The position numbers were made by a program, and so were the translations under genes. Source: Chalciporus piperatus (Eukaryota; Basidiomycota; Agaricomycetes; Boletales; Boletaceae). From it: a stretch of DNA of 64,000 nt. Numbering within the stretch: position 1 is the stretch's first letter; every line of letters starts with the position of its first letter. This document shows, piece after piece, positions 11,906 through 27,662 of this stretch. The stretch spans positions 111,407 to 175,406 of the forward strand of contig JBBPTG010000044.1 of the NCBI GenBank assembly GCA_038093975.1, given 5' to 3'. Below the pieces are notes generated by a model, which worked only from the letters and a program-made list of their open reading frames with translations, was not told the origin of the DNA and ran no database searches.

Positions 11906-13404
11906 TATTTGGCGGCCTTGCCAACGACCCGTGGGGGGCGGCTACCAAAATTGCCATTCTAGTGAGGAGTCAAACCAAGTCTCCCCACGACATTTGATTT
12001 GTTTGGGGTTAGGATTTTATGCTCGGTAGAATGATCCGCGGAGATGTGGGTCCATGCGTGAGGAATCGGGGGAAGAGACTGCGCAAGCAAGAATGCGGGT
12101 GCGAAAAAAAGTGTATTGCAACGGTGGGCCTGAGTACAATGTTGGAATATTCAACATGAGCTCACATAAATTTAATGTAAAGTGCACTCGCCTCGCTTTC
12201 CATATGCTTATCTCCACCATATCCTTGCCGACTCTTGCGTCTGGAGAGGGGGTGTTCCACCACTCCATGAGCTAAACAAGCGGTTTAAGTATATCGATCT
12301 AAACCATTTCTTCCAGTGATACAGCAAGCATCGCGGCATGCCACTGCCTCCGCTACTCCGAGAAGAACAATTAGCCCCCACAGCAACCCATGAATACACA
12401 TACAGCACTCCCAGCCAGAAGGGCGACGCCGCGAGGCACCAGCCATGTTTGAAGACCCATTCCGTGTTGATCCGAGTCGACTTTAGTATGTGGTGGCTTC
12501 ACCATTTGGCGCGTTCCAATCTACAACTGCTTGCCACCTGATCATTGTCAAGAAAGACTATTGTGGCTGATCCTCACCCTGCTCACTGGCAGGTCAATTG
12601 CTTCCCCTCTTCTTCCCTCAATCCTATTTGCCTAAGAAGAAGAAAAGATGTAAAAGAGCAACAATCATAGCCTGGCAGGGCTACAACGGGACATGGTCAG
12701 CGACCGCGGTAACCAGAATGGCGTGCTGACATGTACATTACTAACAGATTCGCTCATCCGTCGCGCTGGCGGTGGTAGACCGCCCGCCACCGCAACGCTT
12801 GCGCCCACCGAACGAGGCACTGATGAAGAGGATTTACCTCTGTTGGAAAAAAAAACCAGGCCGAAATTTACGGTCCCTTCGAAGTTCTAGCCTTCGATCG
12901 TCAGGCACCAACTTCTTGAGATGCAATCGCAAAGCAGCTGTCTACTCACTTCTTCGATTGGGTTTCAGTGCAGTTGGTTGACAAGCCTGAGGCTTGCTAG
13001 ATACAGGCCAAGATAGGCCATGATGCAACCTGAACGCGCCTGCAGTGTCTCATCGTCAAGGACGCGTCTCAAGACTCGGAGTGTTCGGCAGAGTATCGTA
13101 AGTTGGGATCGTAGTGTGGTTGGTAATGGGAGAGAGGCAAAGAGCTGAGGTTTGTATGTATCGCAGTCCATCTCGAACATCGCGCACTCCAATATAGCCA
13201 TGTTGCAAGCAAGTTGCAAGCGAGGGCCAGCAACATACTACATACGGGCATGATCTTGACTCTCAGGCTCACTGCCGTCCTCGGAAAACAAATTCGCAAC
13301 CCGATCGATCACTATTTGCCAGACTTGTTTATTTACACGCGTTCGTGACCGATGCAAGATATTGGCTACCCACCGATGACGCCGACACACTCCCCCCGCC
13401 AAGT
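11906..13404. other. Upstream half of duplication unit A; no supported gene
   Basis: This matches 14882-16400 of unit B. Plus-strand frames in the two units are similar around 12338-12460 (a REEQL...QKGDAARHQPCLKT stretch), hinting at an old plus-strand exon. The related frame beginning MFEDPF at about 12447 stops at a TAG that is absent from unit B. I see no complete gene. The segment probably holds the promoter of the minus-strand zinc-finger copy. Confidence 0.35.
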
Positions 13405-14881
13405 TCAACTTCGCACCGAGATAGACAAGGCGGAGCGCTTCAGGTGCATATGTACTTCACGAACGTGCCTGACGATGCTTTCCCGATTCATTGGTTTCTG
13501 TCGCTTACAGTCCACCCACTGACATCTTGTGGGGCAATCTCGACCTTTGTTCTTGATTCCGTGGATGATGGCGAGATGGTCTGGGAGTGTGGTGCGGGTG
13601 ATCATCTCTCCACAGATGGTCTGGTCGTCGTTTTTCCATCCACATATGGAGTAAATGGAGGAAGAAGACTCTTTACTAGAGAGGGGAGAGGCATTGTATT
13701 GTGCAATGTGATAGTCGGCGTCGAAGCTGGGAGGTCCTCCTGCCGAAATGTTCGGTGGGTAATCGCTTTTCATAACGATGCCATCGGTGGACTGCAACTC
13801 TGTTGTCAACGTGGCGAGAGCGAAACATCCGATGGAAGTGCATACCCTTTGGATTAGTGACCATTCAGCTTGATGCTGCTCTCCGAGAGAGTCCAGGGGG
13901 GGGATATAGTTTGCAGTGCGAGGAAGCGGCTGGTCATGTTAGCGATTTACGGTGAGACAAAGAAAGATACTCACGCAATAGCTTTCTTGAGTGTCTTGAT
14001 CCCTCACCCATGGAGGCGAGCAAGCCAGAGAAGACAACGCTGGAACAAAGTCACTATATTGAACGCAACCAGAAATCTTGGATGGCAATTCGATGTCAGA
14101 GAACAACGCCCAAGTACAGGTAGCACTCACTGACTCTGGCTCCCCAACTAGTGGGAAACCCAGAATACTCCCCTGGCTCAACGAAGAAGTGAAAGGATCG
14201 GCATTGTGTACCAAATTGACTGAGCAGGGGACGACAGTATAAGAAGCGTCGTAGGGTCCTTTTGAGGCATTGATCTGCGGGTCGAGGCTGTGGTTGAGTG
14301 TACCGTTGAGAGCCGTGGGGCTAAGAGCCTATGAAAGTTTGAGCCAACGTCGAATGAGACAGGGGTAAGAGTTACGCTATAGAACTCGGTCGACGCCTCG
14401 AATCGAGAGTTACTTTGATTGAAGTCGGTCACACCAGATGGTGCGCTGGGCGGGTAGCCATCTAAAGCAAAATAACGGAGAAATTTTGAGTGGCTGGGAG
14501 TGCAATGACGATCGGCATAAGTTATTGCGACATAGACACTGAAAATCTCTTACGATTGGCTGAGAGACTCGTTGAGTGTCGACGTTGGTCCTCTGTTGAA
14601 GTTTGGTTGGGGGGACCAGTCCCTAATTGATTCTGTCCGTTCGGTTGTCTGTGCCAGGCTTCCGTGGGCCCACCCTCTCTGTCTGTGAGGGGGAAGATCC
14701 CGAACGTAACGAGTATCGTTGATGAATTCACGGTGCATATTTTGGGTGGCTCCGGGAAACGCGACGGGTGCGTCGCTGGTGGAAGAAAACATTTAGCTCT
14801 GCAATGTCTGCGGTTAAATAATCCCCGGGGCCTGCCATTGACATTGGCCGCACGCCAACCATCATGATCGTAAAGAGGCAT
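13405..14881 (-). CDS. C2H2 zinc-finger gene, duplicate B, reading frame intact
   Basis: Exons on the minus strand: 14554 upward (start unresolved; an in-frame ATG is at 14881), 14376-14461, 14131-14328, 13975-14076, 13846-13929 and 13405-13791. Introns are 92, 47, 54, 45 and 54 nt with GT-AG ends, and phases agree at every junction. The last exon carries the zinc-binding part: CGWKNDDQTICGEM, then CQWVDCKRQK with HVREVH. It has two clear clusters and lacks the third seen in the plus-strand paralogues. The 84-nt exon matches the 85-nt frameshifted one in copy A, so B is the probable functional copy. Compared with A it lacks 39 nt in the exon 14376-14461, an in-frame change. Confidence 0.65.
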
Positions 14882-16954
14882 CCGCCCTCCATTCTTTGAG
14901 GCCTCGCGAACGACCCTGGCGGGCGAGCGGACGGCTATGTGCCAATATTACCATTCTAGTGAAGAACCAAAGTATGTTTTCCTCACTGTGACATGAGATT
15001 TGGGGTTATGATTTTACGCTCGGTAGAATGATGCGCGAAAACTGGAAGGTGGATCCATGTGTGAGGAATCGGGGAAGAGACTGCAACAGCAAGAACGCGA
15101 GTGCGAAAAAAATGACTCGAGTCAAGGACACTGTCACTTCGGGCGGAAGAGGGCGGAAGACATATCGCAACGATGCGTCGGAGTCCGAGTACAGCAATCA
15201 ACATGAACCCACATAAGTTTACTTAAAGTACACTCGCCTCGCTTTCTGTATGCTCACCTCCACCATATCCTTGTCGACTCTTGCGTCTGGAGAGGGGGGG
15301 GGTCCTACCACTCCAGCTAAGCAAGTGGTTTAACTTGAAGTATATCCGAACCATTTCTTCCAGCGAGCATCGCGGCATACTGGCACTGCCGAGCCCACCG
15401 CCACCCCGAGAAGAGCAGTTAGTCTCCACAATTTATGCTTACACTTACAGCACTTCCAGCCAGAAGGGCGACGCCGCGAGGCACCAGCCATGTCTGAAGA
15501 CCTGACAATCCATGTTGATCCGAGTCGACTTTGTGTGGTGGCTTCACCATTTGGCGCGTTCCAATCTACCAACTACCCGCCACCTGATCATTGTCAAGGA
15601 AAACTATTGTGGCTGGTTCTCACCCTGCTCACTGGCACTGCAGGTCGATTTCTCCCTCCCATCTCTTCCCCCAATCCTATTTGCGTAAGAAGAAAGAAGG
15701 ATGTAAAAGAGAAACAATCATAGCCAGGGCTACAACGGAACATGGTCAGCGACCGCGATAACCACTGGAATGTCGTGCTGACATGCACATTTGGGGGGCC
15801 ATTAGCAGATTCAATACGTCTGCTCATCCTTCGCGCCAGTGGCGGTGGCAGACTGCCCACCGTGACGCTTGCGCCCACCGAACGAGGCACTGATGAAGAG
15901 GATTTACCTTGATCAGTTGGAAAAAAAAACCAGGTCGAGATTTACGGTCCCTTCCAAGAACTAGCCTTGGATCGTCAGGCACCAACTTCTCAGTGAGATG
16001 CAGTCGTAAAGCAGCTGTCTACTCACTTCTTCGATTGGGTTTCGGTTCAGTTGGTTGACAGGTTTGCTAGATGATACAGGCCAAGATAGGCCATGATGCA
16101 ACCTGAACGCCTGACACGTGGATCCTCAAGAGTGCTTGACAGAGTATCGTCACGGTAAGTTCGGATCGTAGTGTGGTTGCTGATTAGTCTCCCCTAGAGA
16201 ACCCAAAGAGTCGGGATGAAGACAGTCGTTCACCCTCGACTACTGTAGGGTCTGCTTCCAACAGAGGGCCAATCGGAGCTCGCGGGATTCGAAAGAGCAC
16301 GAATGCTACCATTTGCCAGTACTACTAGTTAACACAGGTTTGCACGCGTTCGGGACCAATGCAAGGTATTGGCTACGCACCGATGACGCCCCCACCGAGC
16401 TCAACTCACCTGTTCGGTAAGTATATTCGATCATTCATAGCTATATTTCGGTGCCGTTTAATCTACCAAGCTATCCGCATGATGGCAGGCCGTGGACAGA
16501 TCGGGCGCAAATTCTGCACTGCCAGCCATCTCATGGGTATCATGCGTGCCGTCGAGGTCGAAGGGGCGAAGCACTCACGCAACATAGACTGGTGCCTATA
16601 TCACAGCCTCCCCATTCTGGCATCTCAGAATTGAACCACTGGGCCGTCCTGTAGGCCACAATGCTTGAACCTCGAGTCTCAACTTGGGTGATACTCGTCG
16701 CAGCAGCGCGTTGCGAATCCCACGGTAATGGAAGGAAAGTCACCGGTTGGTGAGGTGAGGGGGGCATAAATATCGTATACTGTAAGATATCGACATCCAT
16801 ATGTCTGGGAAATAGATACGGATTTTAGATAGAGTATGCCATCGAACCAACCTCATAACAACAATCTAGAGTTCATAATGAGCGAATCGAAGAGCGGAAC
16901 AACGAAAGTCGGACATTACGGTAGTAGGTTGGTAGCCAATCAAGCTGTTGAACC
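14882..16954. other. Upstream half of duplication unit B plus spacer; weak plus-strand frames only
   Basis: A plus-strand frame at 15490-15723 begins MSEDLTIHVDPSRLCVVASP; its counterpart in unit A has an internal stop. A second frame at 16359 begins MQGIGYAPMTPPPSS and has a GTAAGT donor at about 16419 and a GGCAG acceptor at about 16490, giving a possible short two-exon product ending at 16634. Neither has a domain. They could be first exons of lost plus-strand zinc-finger paralogues, which in this cluster also begin with short, Ser/Pro-rich first exons. A 55-base stretch near 16184 recurs near 54763. Confidence 0.3.
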
Positions 16955-18655
16955 TCACAAAGTCTTCTTCCGATCATTGTCCGCGACGATGACTTCGCTC
17001 TCGATGCTTATCCGTCCACTGGCATTCAGTCGTTCAATCAACACATCGCCAAACGCCGTCATGGGCGTGAGCACACCGCCACGCTTGGCGAAAGAAGGCA
17101 GATGGTCGGCCTCCAATACGAGGGAAAGGGCACATTCCGCAATCATAACTGTGGGTTAAGTGTCAGTAAAAGTTCAATGGCTTACGGCGAGGAACTTGGA
17201 ATCCAACGCCATCAGACGGATAAATACAAGAACTCACTTGAACTTAGGCAGTAGCCTGGCTCCCCTTTGCCACGGAAGGTCGTCCGCACGCTCGTTGTCC
17301 GACCTTGTGCATTCGGTAAAGAAGTCGTTATGTTTGTGATCTTGAGTGCTCCCGCTGCTAGTTGTCTGGAAATTAAACGGTGAGCCACGATCAGACCACA
17401 TCAGTGGCCAAAAGGATACATACTCGTCAGTGGGGCCCTCCCCTGGTCGTGGCATGAGCCTGCGGGCCAACCACCTGGCCTAAGATAGTCATCCATCAAT
17501 AGAGGATTCAAAAAGCGAAGACGGAATGGCTTACAGGCGGAAATAGTTTCATAGCAAGTGCTACGGTTGCTAGGAATAGCACAACCAAGAACGAATGAAG
17601 CCGACTAGGGAGTGCAAGGAACTCTTCATACTTGAACTGTGGACCATAAGATAACTCCGGGATGGCCTCGTGTTTTCCTCCTGGCTGTCGGGCGGGACCA
17701 AGCACGAGGTGTGGGTTCCGTGTGGCAAGCTCAAACAAACCCCACGAGCGTTGGACGACTTGAAGGTTGACGATTGCCATGAGGTATAGTGCTCCTCGGA
17801 TCGGTGGATTTGAGATTGGAAGGGAGTAGAAGAGCTTTGGACGAGGGCTGTTTGTACCTTGGACTAAGGCACGTCAGCATCGAGCGCCTGAGCTACGATC
17901 GAAAGGACATACCGGGACTTAGCGCGAAGTCTTTTCTTGCTGATTTGGCTTTATCCGCCGGGATTTCCTCTAGGGCGGAGAGCATAGATGCAAACGTCCC
18001 ACCTGATATCCCCGTTCCCCGTAGTTTCCATGCGGAGGTCGACATGTCGACCGTCGCCGAGGGTCCCGCAAACGCCTTGAGTGTCTTGTTACCCAAGTAT
18101 GCAACGACGTCGGAAGGAACGGAGTCAAGGCCAGCACATGGTACAATCACCGATCCAGCTCGACTGGCGGCATAGTCTAACCTGCAAAGGTAACCATATT
18201 ACGAACCGCGGCACACGGCGAGTACGTGGAAACGAGGTACTCACTCGAATATGATATCTTTGACCCACGGAGCCTCGCCAGTGAGGTCGACATAGTGCCT
18301 GCGATGACGCACGCATGCCCGAACGACAGGTGTACCCCAGCGCCAATATGGCCCAACGGCGTTGATGATGACTCGAGCCTGCTGTACGGCTCTGTCCACG
18401 TCATCCTTATTGGTGACATCCACGACAAAAACCGGAACGTCAGCTAGGTCGCCACACTCGTGGACGAGATCTCTGAGCTTTGATTCCGAACGGGCAGCTA
18501 AGCCGAATGAGAAGGCCGTCTGTTGTGGGTGGGCGGCAAGGTAGCGAGCAATTAAACGACCGGTGTAGCCTTCATGTTGCCATTGTAAGCAGCAGAACGA
18601 GGATAACTGAAGGGACTGTATTACCTGTCGCGCCTAGGAGAAGGATGTCTAGCAT
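16955..18655 (-). CDS. Saccharopine dehydrogenase-like NAD(P)-binding oxidoreductase
   Basis: Seven exons join in one frame: 18625-18655, 18245-18569, 17913-18181, 17535-17863, 17424-17479, 17238-17365, 16955-17148 (1,332 nt, 443 residues, close to the family's usual 410-430). The protein opens MLDILLLGATGYTGRL, the Rossmann GxTGYTG dinucleotide-binding motif. It continues with VINAVGPYW and YVDLTGE, both typical of the SCCPDH/trans-acting enoyl reductase-like group. A hydrophobic segment near residue 310 (SFLVVLFLATVALAMKLF) could anchor it to a membrane or lipid droplet. The C-terminus has the family's GKGEPGY followed by MIAECALSL. Substrate unknown: the group is not true lysine-pathway saccharopine dehydrogenase. 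Confidence 0.85.
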
Positions 18656-18857
18656 GGTGGAGGTTGGATGTTGAGGGGTGGATCACGATCAATTTGCCTA
18701 CGACGCGACACGACCACTCAGCATGGGGCCTCGCGGTGACCATGTGCATGTTGGTATCGTATCGACCGCACAAGATAAAGTACATACAGTGAATGCAAAC
18801 AGTCTCGACACTAGAAAGGATACTAAACCTGGCGTAAGAGACCCAGAGACTACATAT

Positions 18858-20020
18858 TCATCCGTCGAACACACTACCATCCATCCTGACACCCATGTTC
18901 TGTTTCACATCCATGCCCAAACGTTTCATGCGTCCAATCTAAGAGCAAGAATGGTTGTTAATGAATACTTGTTGCTCGAATAATTGGAGCCTACCTCAGT
19001 TCTCTCGTTCTGTACCTTGCGCAATTCCATCAATTGCTCCCGTGACATGTAGCTCTCCTGCTCGGTCGTGGGCTTCTTGTGTCTCATAGAGTGTGCTTTC
19101 ATATCCGCTGCCGGGTCGTACAGGTCATCAGCCGGGGGAACATATTCTCCCGACCGAAGAGAGGACATGCGACGCTCGTAGGCTTCCATGTGGTAGTACT
19201 TTTCGTGGGGCAAAGTGGCTGGAGAAACCAATGAGATGCCACAAACGTGATGTGGGGGAGATAAAGTCATACCTGTGTTATAATCCTCCACAAACACGGC
19301 AAACTCTTTGCGCTCTTGATCTTTGGACAAAGACTCCGGATTGAGTTTCCGCTCTTCGAGGAGCCAGGTCCTAAATTCCTGGGTTTTGTTATAGAAGCTA
19401 ATGAAATTGCGTCAACTCATGGATTTCATGAAGCAACCATGCTCACTCGGAGTCACTGATAATTCCATATTTTCCCCAATGAGCGCTCGAACTCCCAGTT
19501 GCATGCCTCTTCTTCTGTGGAATAGGTCAGCGTCACCGGCAAAGTTCAAGTGTGCATGAGGAGTTACCTTTTTCTCCTTTTTCTCTTTCCGCCTGCGTTC
19601 CTTTTCCTCACGAGTGCGATGCTTCTTTTTCTTGTGCCGTTTACGATCATCCTCCGAGTCCGAGTCAGAGGAGCTAGTTGCGGGTGACCTGGATCTCTTC
19701 CGCCTCTCCTTCTTGCTCTTGTGGTGTCTCTCCTTTGACCTTGACCGAGAGCGACGTCTAGATTCGGGGGAACGGGAGCGGGAATGTGACCTGTGTCTTC
19801 TACTAATATGAACTGGACTGCGAGATCGAGAACGCCGAGGAGAACGAGAGTGGGAGCGAGGTTGGCGAGCTCGCACTTGCTCCTTCTGATCTATGTCGGC
19901 GCGCCTGACGTCGTCGTGCCTACGTGACTGTCGGTTATGTGGTTCACGAGTGTCCCTGTTGTCCATGCGCGAATAGCGATCCCGACTGCGGCTCCTGTCG
20001 CGGTGATGAATGGAAGACAT
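18858..20020 (-). CDS. RS-rich nuclear protein of the SCI1 (style cell-cycle inhibitor 1)-like family
   Basis: Exons 19568-20020, 19447-19514, 19273-19397, 18995-19218 and 18858-18938 give 316 residues; introns are 49-56 nt. The first ~150 residues are dominated by Arg/Ser dipeptides and Lys/Glu runs, as in splicing-associated proteins. The conserved block follows: WGKYGIISDSDFYNK, then EFRTWLLEERKLNPESL, then VEDYNTATLPHEKYY. The protein ends with GRMKRLGMDVKQNMGVRMDG, which matches the family's C-terminal signature. Likely a nuclear speckle or spliceosome-associated factor, by family resemblance. The start at 20020 (MSSIHHRDR) is chosen because the RS region begins there; an in-frame extension upstream to 20101 exists and cannot be excluded. 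Confidence 0.8.
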
Positions 20021-21013
20021 GACGAATGAACGAGGATCTGTAGAGTTCCTGTGAGAGTCGTCGAGACTTTGGTAGCGTATGTGAGTTTCTAACTCGCGCA
20101 ATGTTGACCTGATAGTATTTGGTCAAAGCTTGAAGTTCTGGGAACGAACCCAGCCACAAGCGGTTGTTTGGATCGGAAGCCTTTGGTAAACAATGGCTGC
20201 GCTTCAAGATGCGACTTCCGTGCACCGACGTGACTCTCAATTTGGTCTCAATGAGCAGAAGACGGTCGTTCCGCTCTATTGACTTCGTATCTGATTCATC
20301 TCATGATGCATGATGTACCCATGGGGGACTGCCATTTCCCAGTCTCCCCAAGTTCATTTCAATACTGCAGTGTCCAAGGTGTGTCATTTGCGGCTCTTTC
20401 TGAGTTGACGTAGAGTTTTCTAACCGGCCACAGGTTTGCCTCCAAGTTAGACCTGCGTTTGATACTCCACTCCAGGCGGGCGTCACATTGCCACAGGGCT
20501 CAGGCGCTAGTTGCAGAAACATGAGTGGATTGGAATTATCTGTGCCAAGCACGCCGCTACGATGCCTCACGCAAACCACCCAGGGCCCACGCCTACGATT
20601 CGGACTGCCTACGATCGTAGAATCTCCCACCGCTTCATTCAGCTATCGATACACAAATGCTCGACCATCTGAACCTAACTATTTCCAAGTCAACGTCGAT
20701 TACCTCCAATCATTCGTCGCCGTTTCCATGGCTATACCCAGTTTGGTGACGCCTTGCTTCATCCTTGAGATCTTGAAATGGTCAATGCGCACGGTGCGGA
20801 TGTTGCCTGGTTTTCATCTTCTTCATTTTCATATCCCCGCGACCTACCTTTAATATGTAATAGGTCCCGTGACACAGTGGTGGCCGACGTTGTGCACCGA
20901 GGCCTCATGACCGTTCACTCCATCCGACGCTGCCTTGTCGTCATCGCTTTTCATACATTATTGGGTGCAGACAATATGTCATTCACAGCGGAGCGTACTC
21001 CCAGAAGGATGCT
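20021..21013. other. Divergent promoter region between the SCI1-like and zinc-finger genes
   Basis: A plus-strand frame of 121 codons at 20488-20853 has no domain or splice continuation. The region otherwise holds no supported gene and probably carries the regulatory sequence of both flanking genes, which are transcribed away from it. Confidence 0.4.
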
Positions 21014-21020
21014 TATAAAG
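21014..21020 (+). promoter_or_regulatory. TATA box of zinc-finger paralogue 5
   Basis: TATAAAG, 60 bases before the ATG at 21074, the same heptamer as at 7530. Confidence 0.55.
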
Positions 21021-21073
21021 TTCCCCTCTGATTGTTCACTCTTCTCAATCAAAGAAGCACCGACGTCCCAATC

Positions 21074-22074
21074 ATGAACTTAAACAAATTCCCCCATGTA
21101 ACTCAGATCTCAACACATGTGGATCAGTACCCTCAAACCGTTTCTTCCAGGTCAGTCTCTATTTTGAAGAAGATAGCATTGTCCTGAACGCCCCATGTAG
21201 CGATGATCGGGTGTCCCTTATTTCGTCCATGCAGGGGTTTGTTTCTGGTAACTTCCCGACGGTGCCCCAGCAACCCTCCGCTTTCCCTGGGCATGGCGCC
21301 TATGGGCCCTCTCCAACATCCCTATGCCAGCCCCCCATGAGCGGATCGTATTCCACTCAGGCTTCCAGTTCATCTTTGGCGGCCAGATCTTCCAGGACCG
21401 CTCTGTCCTTGGCTTGCCATCCCTACTCCCAATCTAGAGCTCACCGTGCAGCGGCTGATCATGTCCCTCATCATCATTATCACGCGTCGGATCATCATGT
21501 TCAACAATTTGTCCCAGCTCCGGGCTGGGGTCCGGATACACAATCTACCTTCATGGTCCCCAGTGCGAGACAAACTCACCCTCAATCACTTACGGACTCG
21601 ATCACGATTCCGATGTCTGCACCATCGTCTCAAATACCCACACAATCGGCGGTTTATCCAGCTGACCATGCAGATGTCGAATACGCGCTATCCGACTACG
21701 GTAACAAGCCGTGCTTCTATCAATGTCGTTATGATCTCTATGGAAGCCCATGCGGCAAATCTATCGTCGGCGACAGACGTCGAATACTTCGCCACCTTCG
21801 AAACTATCACCATGTTCACAGTGGCTCCACCGCATGTCAATGGGAAAACTGCACTCATCCTCGACAGATGAGACAGGAGAACCTGTCGCGCCACATTGTC
21901 ACGCATCTGGGAGTGAAATGGAGATGTCCTCATTGCAGGCTTCTGTTCTCGCGTGACGATGCTGTGCATCGGCATATCGAACGCGTGCTCCCGGGCGTGG
22001 TGGTCCCTGAGGTGGATGTAGTCCCTGGTCGTGATGCTCGTTCCCTCAGTGAACTGCTTCATCAATCATATTAA
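21074..22074 (+). CDS. C2H2-type zinc-finger protein, two exons (paralogue 5)
   Basis: Exon 1 (21074-21150) starts MNLNKFPHVTQIS; a 50-nt intron (21151-21200, GTCAGT...TGTAG) joins it in frame to exon 2 (21201-22074), giving 316 residues. The N-terminal half is Ser/Pro/His/Gln-rich. The C-terminal ~110 residues repeat the cluster's zinc-finger pattern: CRYDLYGSPCGKSI with HLRNYHH, CQWENCTHPRQM with HIVTH, and CPHCRLLFSRDDAVHRHI. It is the shortest and cleanest member of the local family and sits head-to-head with the SCI1-like gene. Probable transcription regulator; target unknown. Confidence 0.8.
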
Positions 22075-22424
22075 TTAGCCTCACTCTACAGCAGTGTCCC
22101 CGAAGCGCTCCTTGTTATTTATATCTTGTGTTACGATGTCCTCTTTCATTTCTCTTGGGTTTGGTGATGTTCTGGGATAGATTAGGGTAGAGTTTTGGCA
22201 TGATTGTGATACATATACCCCTTGCCAATGTTTTGAATACCACTGTATTAGGTCTCGCCCGTAAAGGGAAAGTCTTCCCGTCTGCTTCTTGCCAAAAGGG
22301 TTCTTGCATAACTTGACGTGTACCGTAGATTTCGACAACCCTGGGAGGTTGAACATTTCATTTCCTCGTCAACTCCAGCGAACTACGTCGTGGGTCTGGA
22401 AGGCGCATTTGGCTGGGGGAAACA
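22075..22424. other. Spacer between zinc-finger paralogue 5 and the calcium pump gene
   Basis: No frame, repeat or RNA gene is apparent. It must hold the 3' end of the zinc-finger transcript and the calcium pump promoter. Confidence 0.4.
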
Positions 22425-26600
<4,176 letters not shown>

Positions 26601-26754
26601 AGCTTTGTTTTGGAGTAGCTCTCACAGACGCACTAATCACGGCTATACAAACGGATGGTAATATATTCCAAGAGGAAGGCACCTGAGCACATCGTCTAAT
26701 ACCCGTTCTTGCATACGAACATGTAACTTGCGTATATATATTCTGCATACATAG

Positions 26755-27506
26755 TCATTTACAACTCACGGGGTAGTTGGGATCTAATTCCCGTTGAACG
26801 ATGCGCGGGGCGAAAGCAGGAGGGATGGCGAGGGAGGGCTGGACCGCCGGTGGGGGTTTGGTGCCTCTAGCGACGAGAGATTGGGCGTAGCATTCTACGC
26901 GCAGTTCCTGGAATGATGCATGAGCGCTTGAGCGGAGAATATTCGATGACGTTCTTGACGCACCTCGAAGCTCCAGGCGGTCAGTCCCTCCACGGCCGTG
27001 ATACTCTCATAGGAACAGTACTCGGCACGACCGAGGTCATCCTCATCGCTCTCTTCGCCCTCGTCCTCGGAGTCAGAGTCTATGTCGTCCCATACTCCGA
27101 GTCGTGGCTGCCCAACCCACGATACAAAGCTCGGGGAGGGTCCCACTACACCAGGAGCACTAACGCTCCGAGCAGTATCTATATGCCCTTTTATCCCGTT
27201 CAGAGCAATTTTGCGTCGAGGAAGGGGTATGATGGCGCGTATGGGCGCACCCGTCCACTGAGAGACGAGTGAGGTCTTGAGAGGTCCCATCGCGTCGCGT
27301 CCGAGAAGCATTTCTTCTGAATCTTGGTCGCGTTCATCGTGACATTCTCCGGACGCGTCCGATTCTGATCCGTCGCTCGCGTTGTGGACGGAAGTTTCAA
27401 ATGGTGTGGCGTGCAGTAGTGATTTTGGTTTTATGACGTCGTTTACTACTAGTTGGACGTCCGGGGTATGGCCCCCGGCGGGCCCCAGGAGAGGCAGGAC
27501 TGTCAT
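26755..27506 (-). CDS. Acidic protein of unknown function, two exons
   Basis: Exon 1 (26964-27506) begins MTVLPLLGPAGG; a 56-nt intron (26908-26963, GTGCGT...TCCAG) leads in frame to exon 2 (26755-26907), total 231 residues. The middle is strongly acidic (a DSDSEDEGEESDEDD run near residue 145). The spliced C-terminus, ELRVECYAQSLVARG followed by a Pro-rich stretch ending PNYPVSCK, looks conserved rather than random. No known domain is recognised. The gene is tail-to-tail with the PMR1-type pump. The unspliced frame would end seven codons past the donor-side exon in a poor tail, which favours the spliced model. Confidence 0.6.
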
Positions 27507-27662
27507 TCAGCGTGCGGGACCGGGGGTCAGCGTTATTAACAGAGCGTTGGACGTTAGATTGAAAGGCGGGGAGGGTGACGACGTTCAGTGGAGGATAAGA
27601 AGCCGAGTTTTTGCCTGTAGCATTTTAGCGGACAGTTATTAGAAGTGGCGAGCTCGGGTAGC

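Larger units (their letters stand above)
10340..16415. repeat. Tandem segmental duplication, two units of about 3.05 kb
   Basis: Unit A (about 10340-13405) and unit B (about 13411-16415) match along their whole length with many substitutions and small indels. Anchors include the zinc-finger exon (10360/13435), the G-run (10835/13895), and the motif ACGCTTGCGCCCACCGAACG (about 12798/15863). The start of unit B is preceded, and its end followed, by a shared 'ATGCAAG(A/G)TATTGGCTAC' sequence (13351 and 16359), which marks the repeat edges. Coding indels between the units are mostly multiples of three, so both were under coding constraint for some time after duplication. Confidence 0.85.

Noticed and set aside
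15490..15723. Frame containing CVVA, a possible pheromone-precursor CaaX-like end
   Set aside because: The CVVA is followed by many more codons and no stop, so it is not a C-terminal farnesylation motif. The unit A counterpart is interrupted. No pheromone receptor gene of the STE3 type is present nearby; the membrane protein at 45918 is DUF6533.
18177..18428. Overlapping minus-strand frames inside the saccharopine dehydrogenase-like gene
   Set aside because: They read through its introns in other phases; the spliced frame with GATGYTGRL and GKGEPGY explains the region.
19614..19811. Plus-strand frame opposite the RS-rich gene
   Set aside because: It is the mirror of the Arg/Ser codons of the minus-strand gene and has no independent support.
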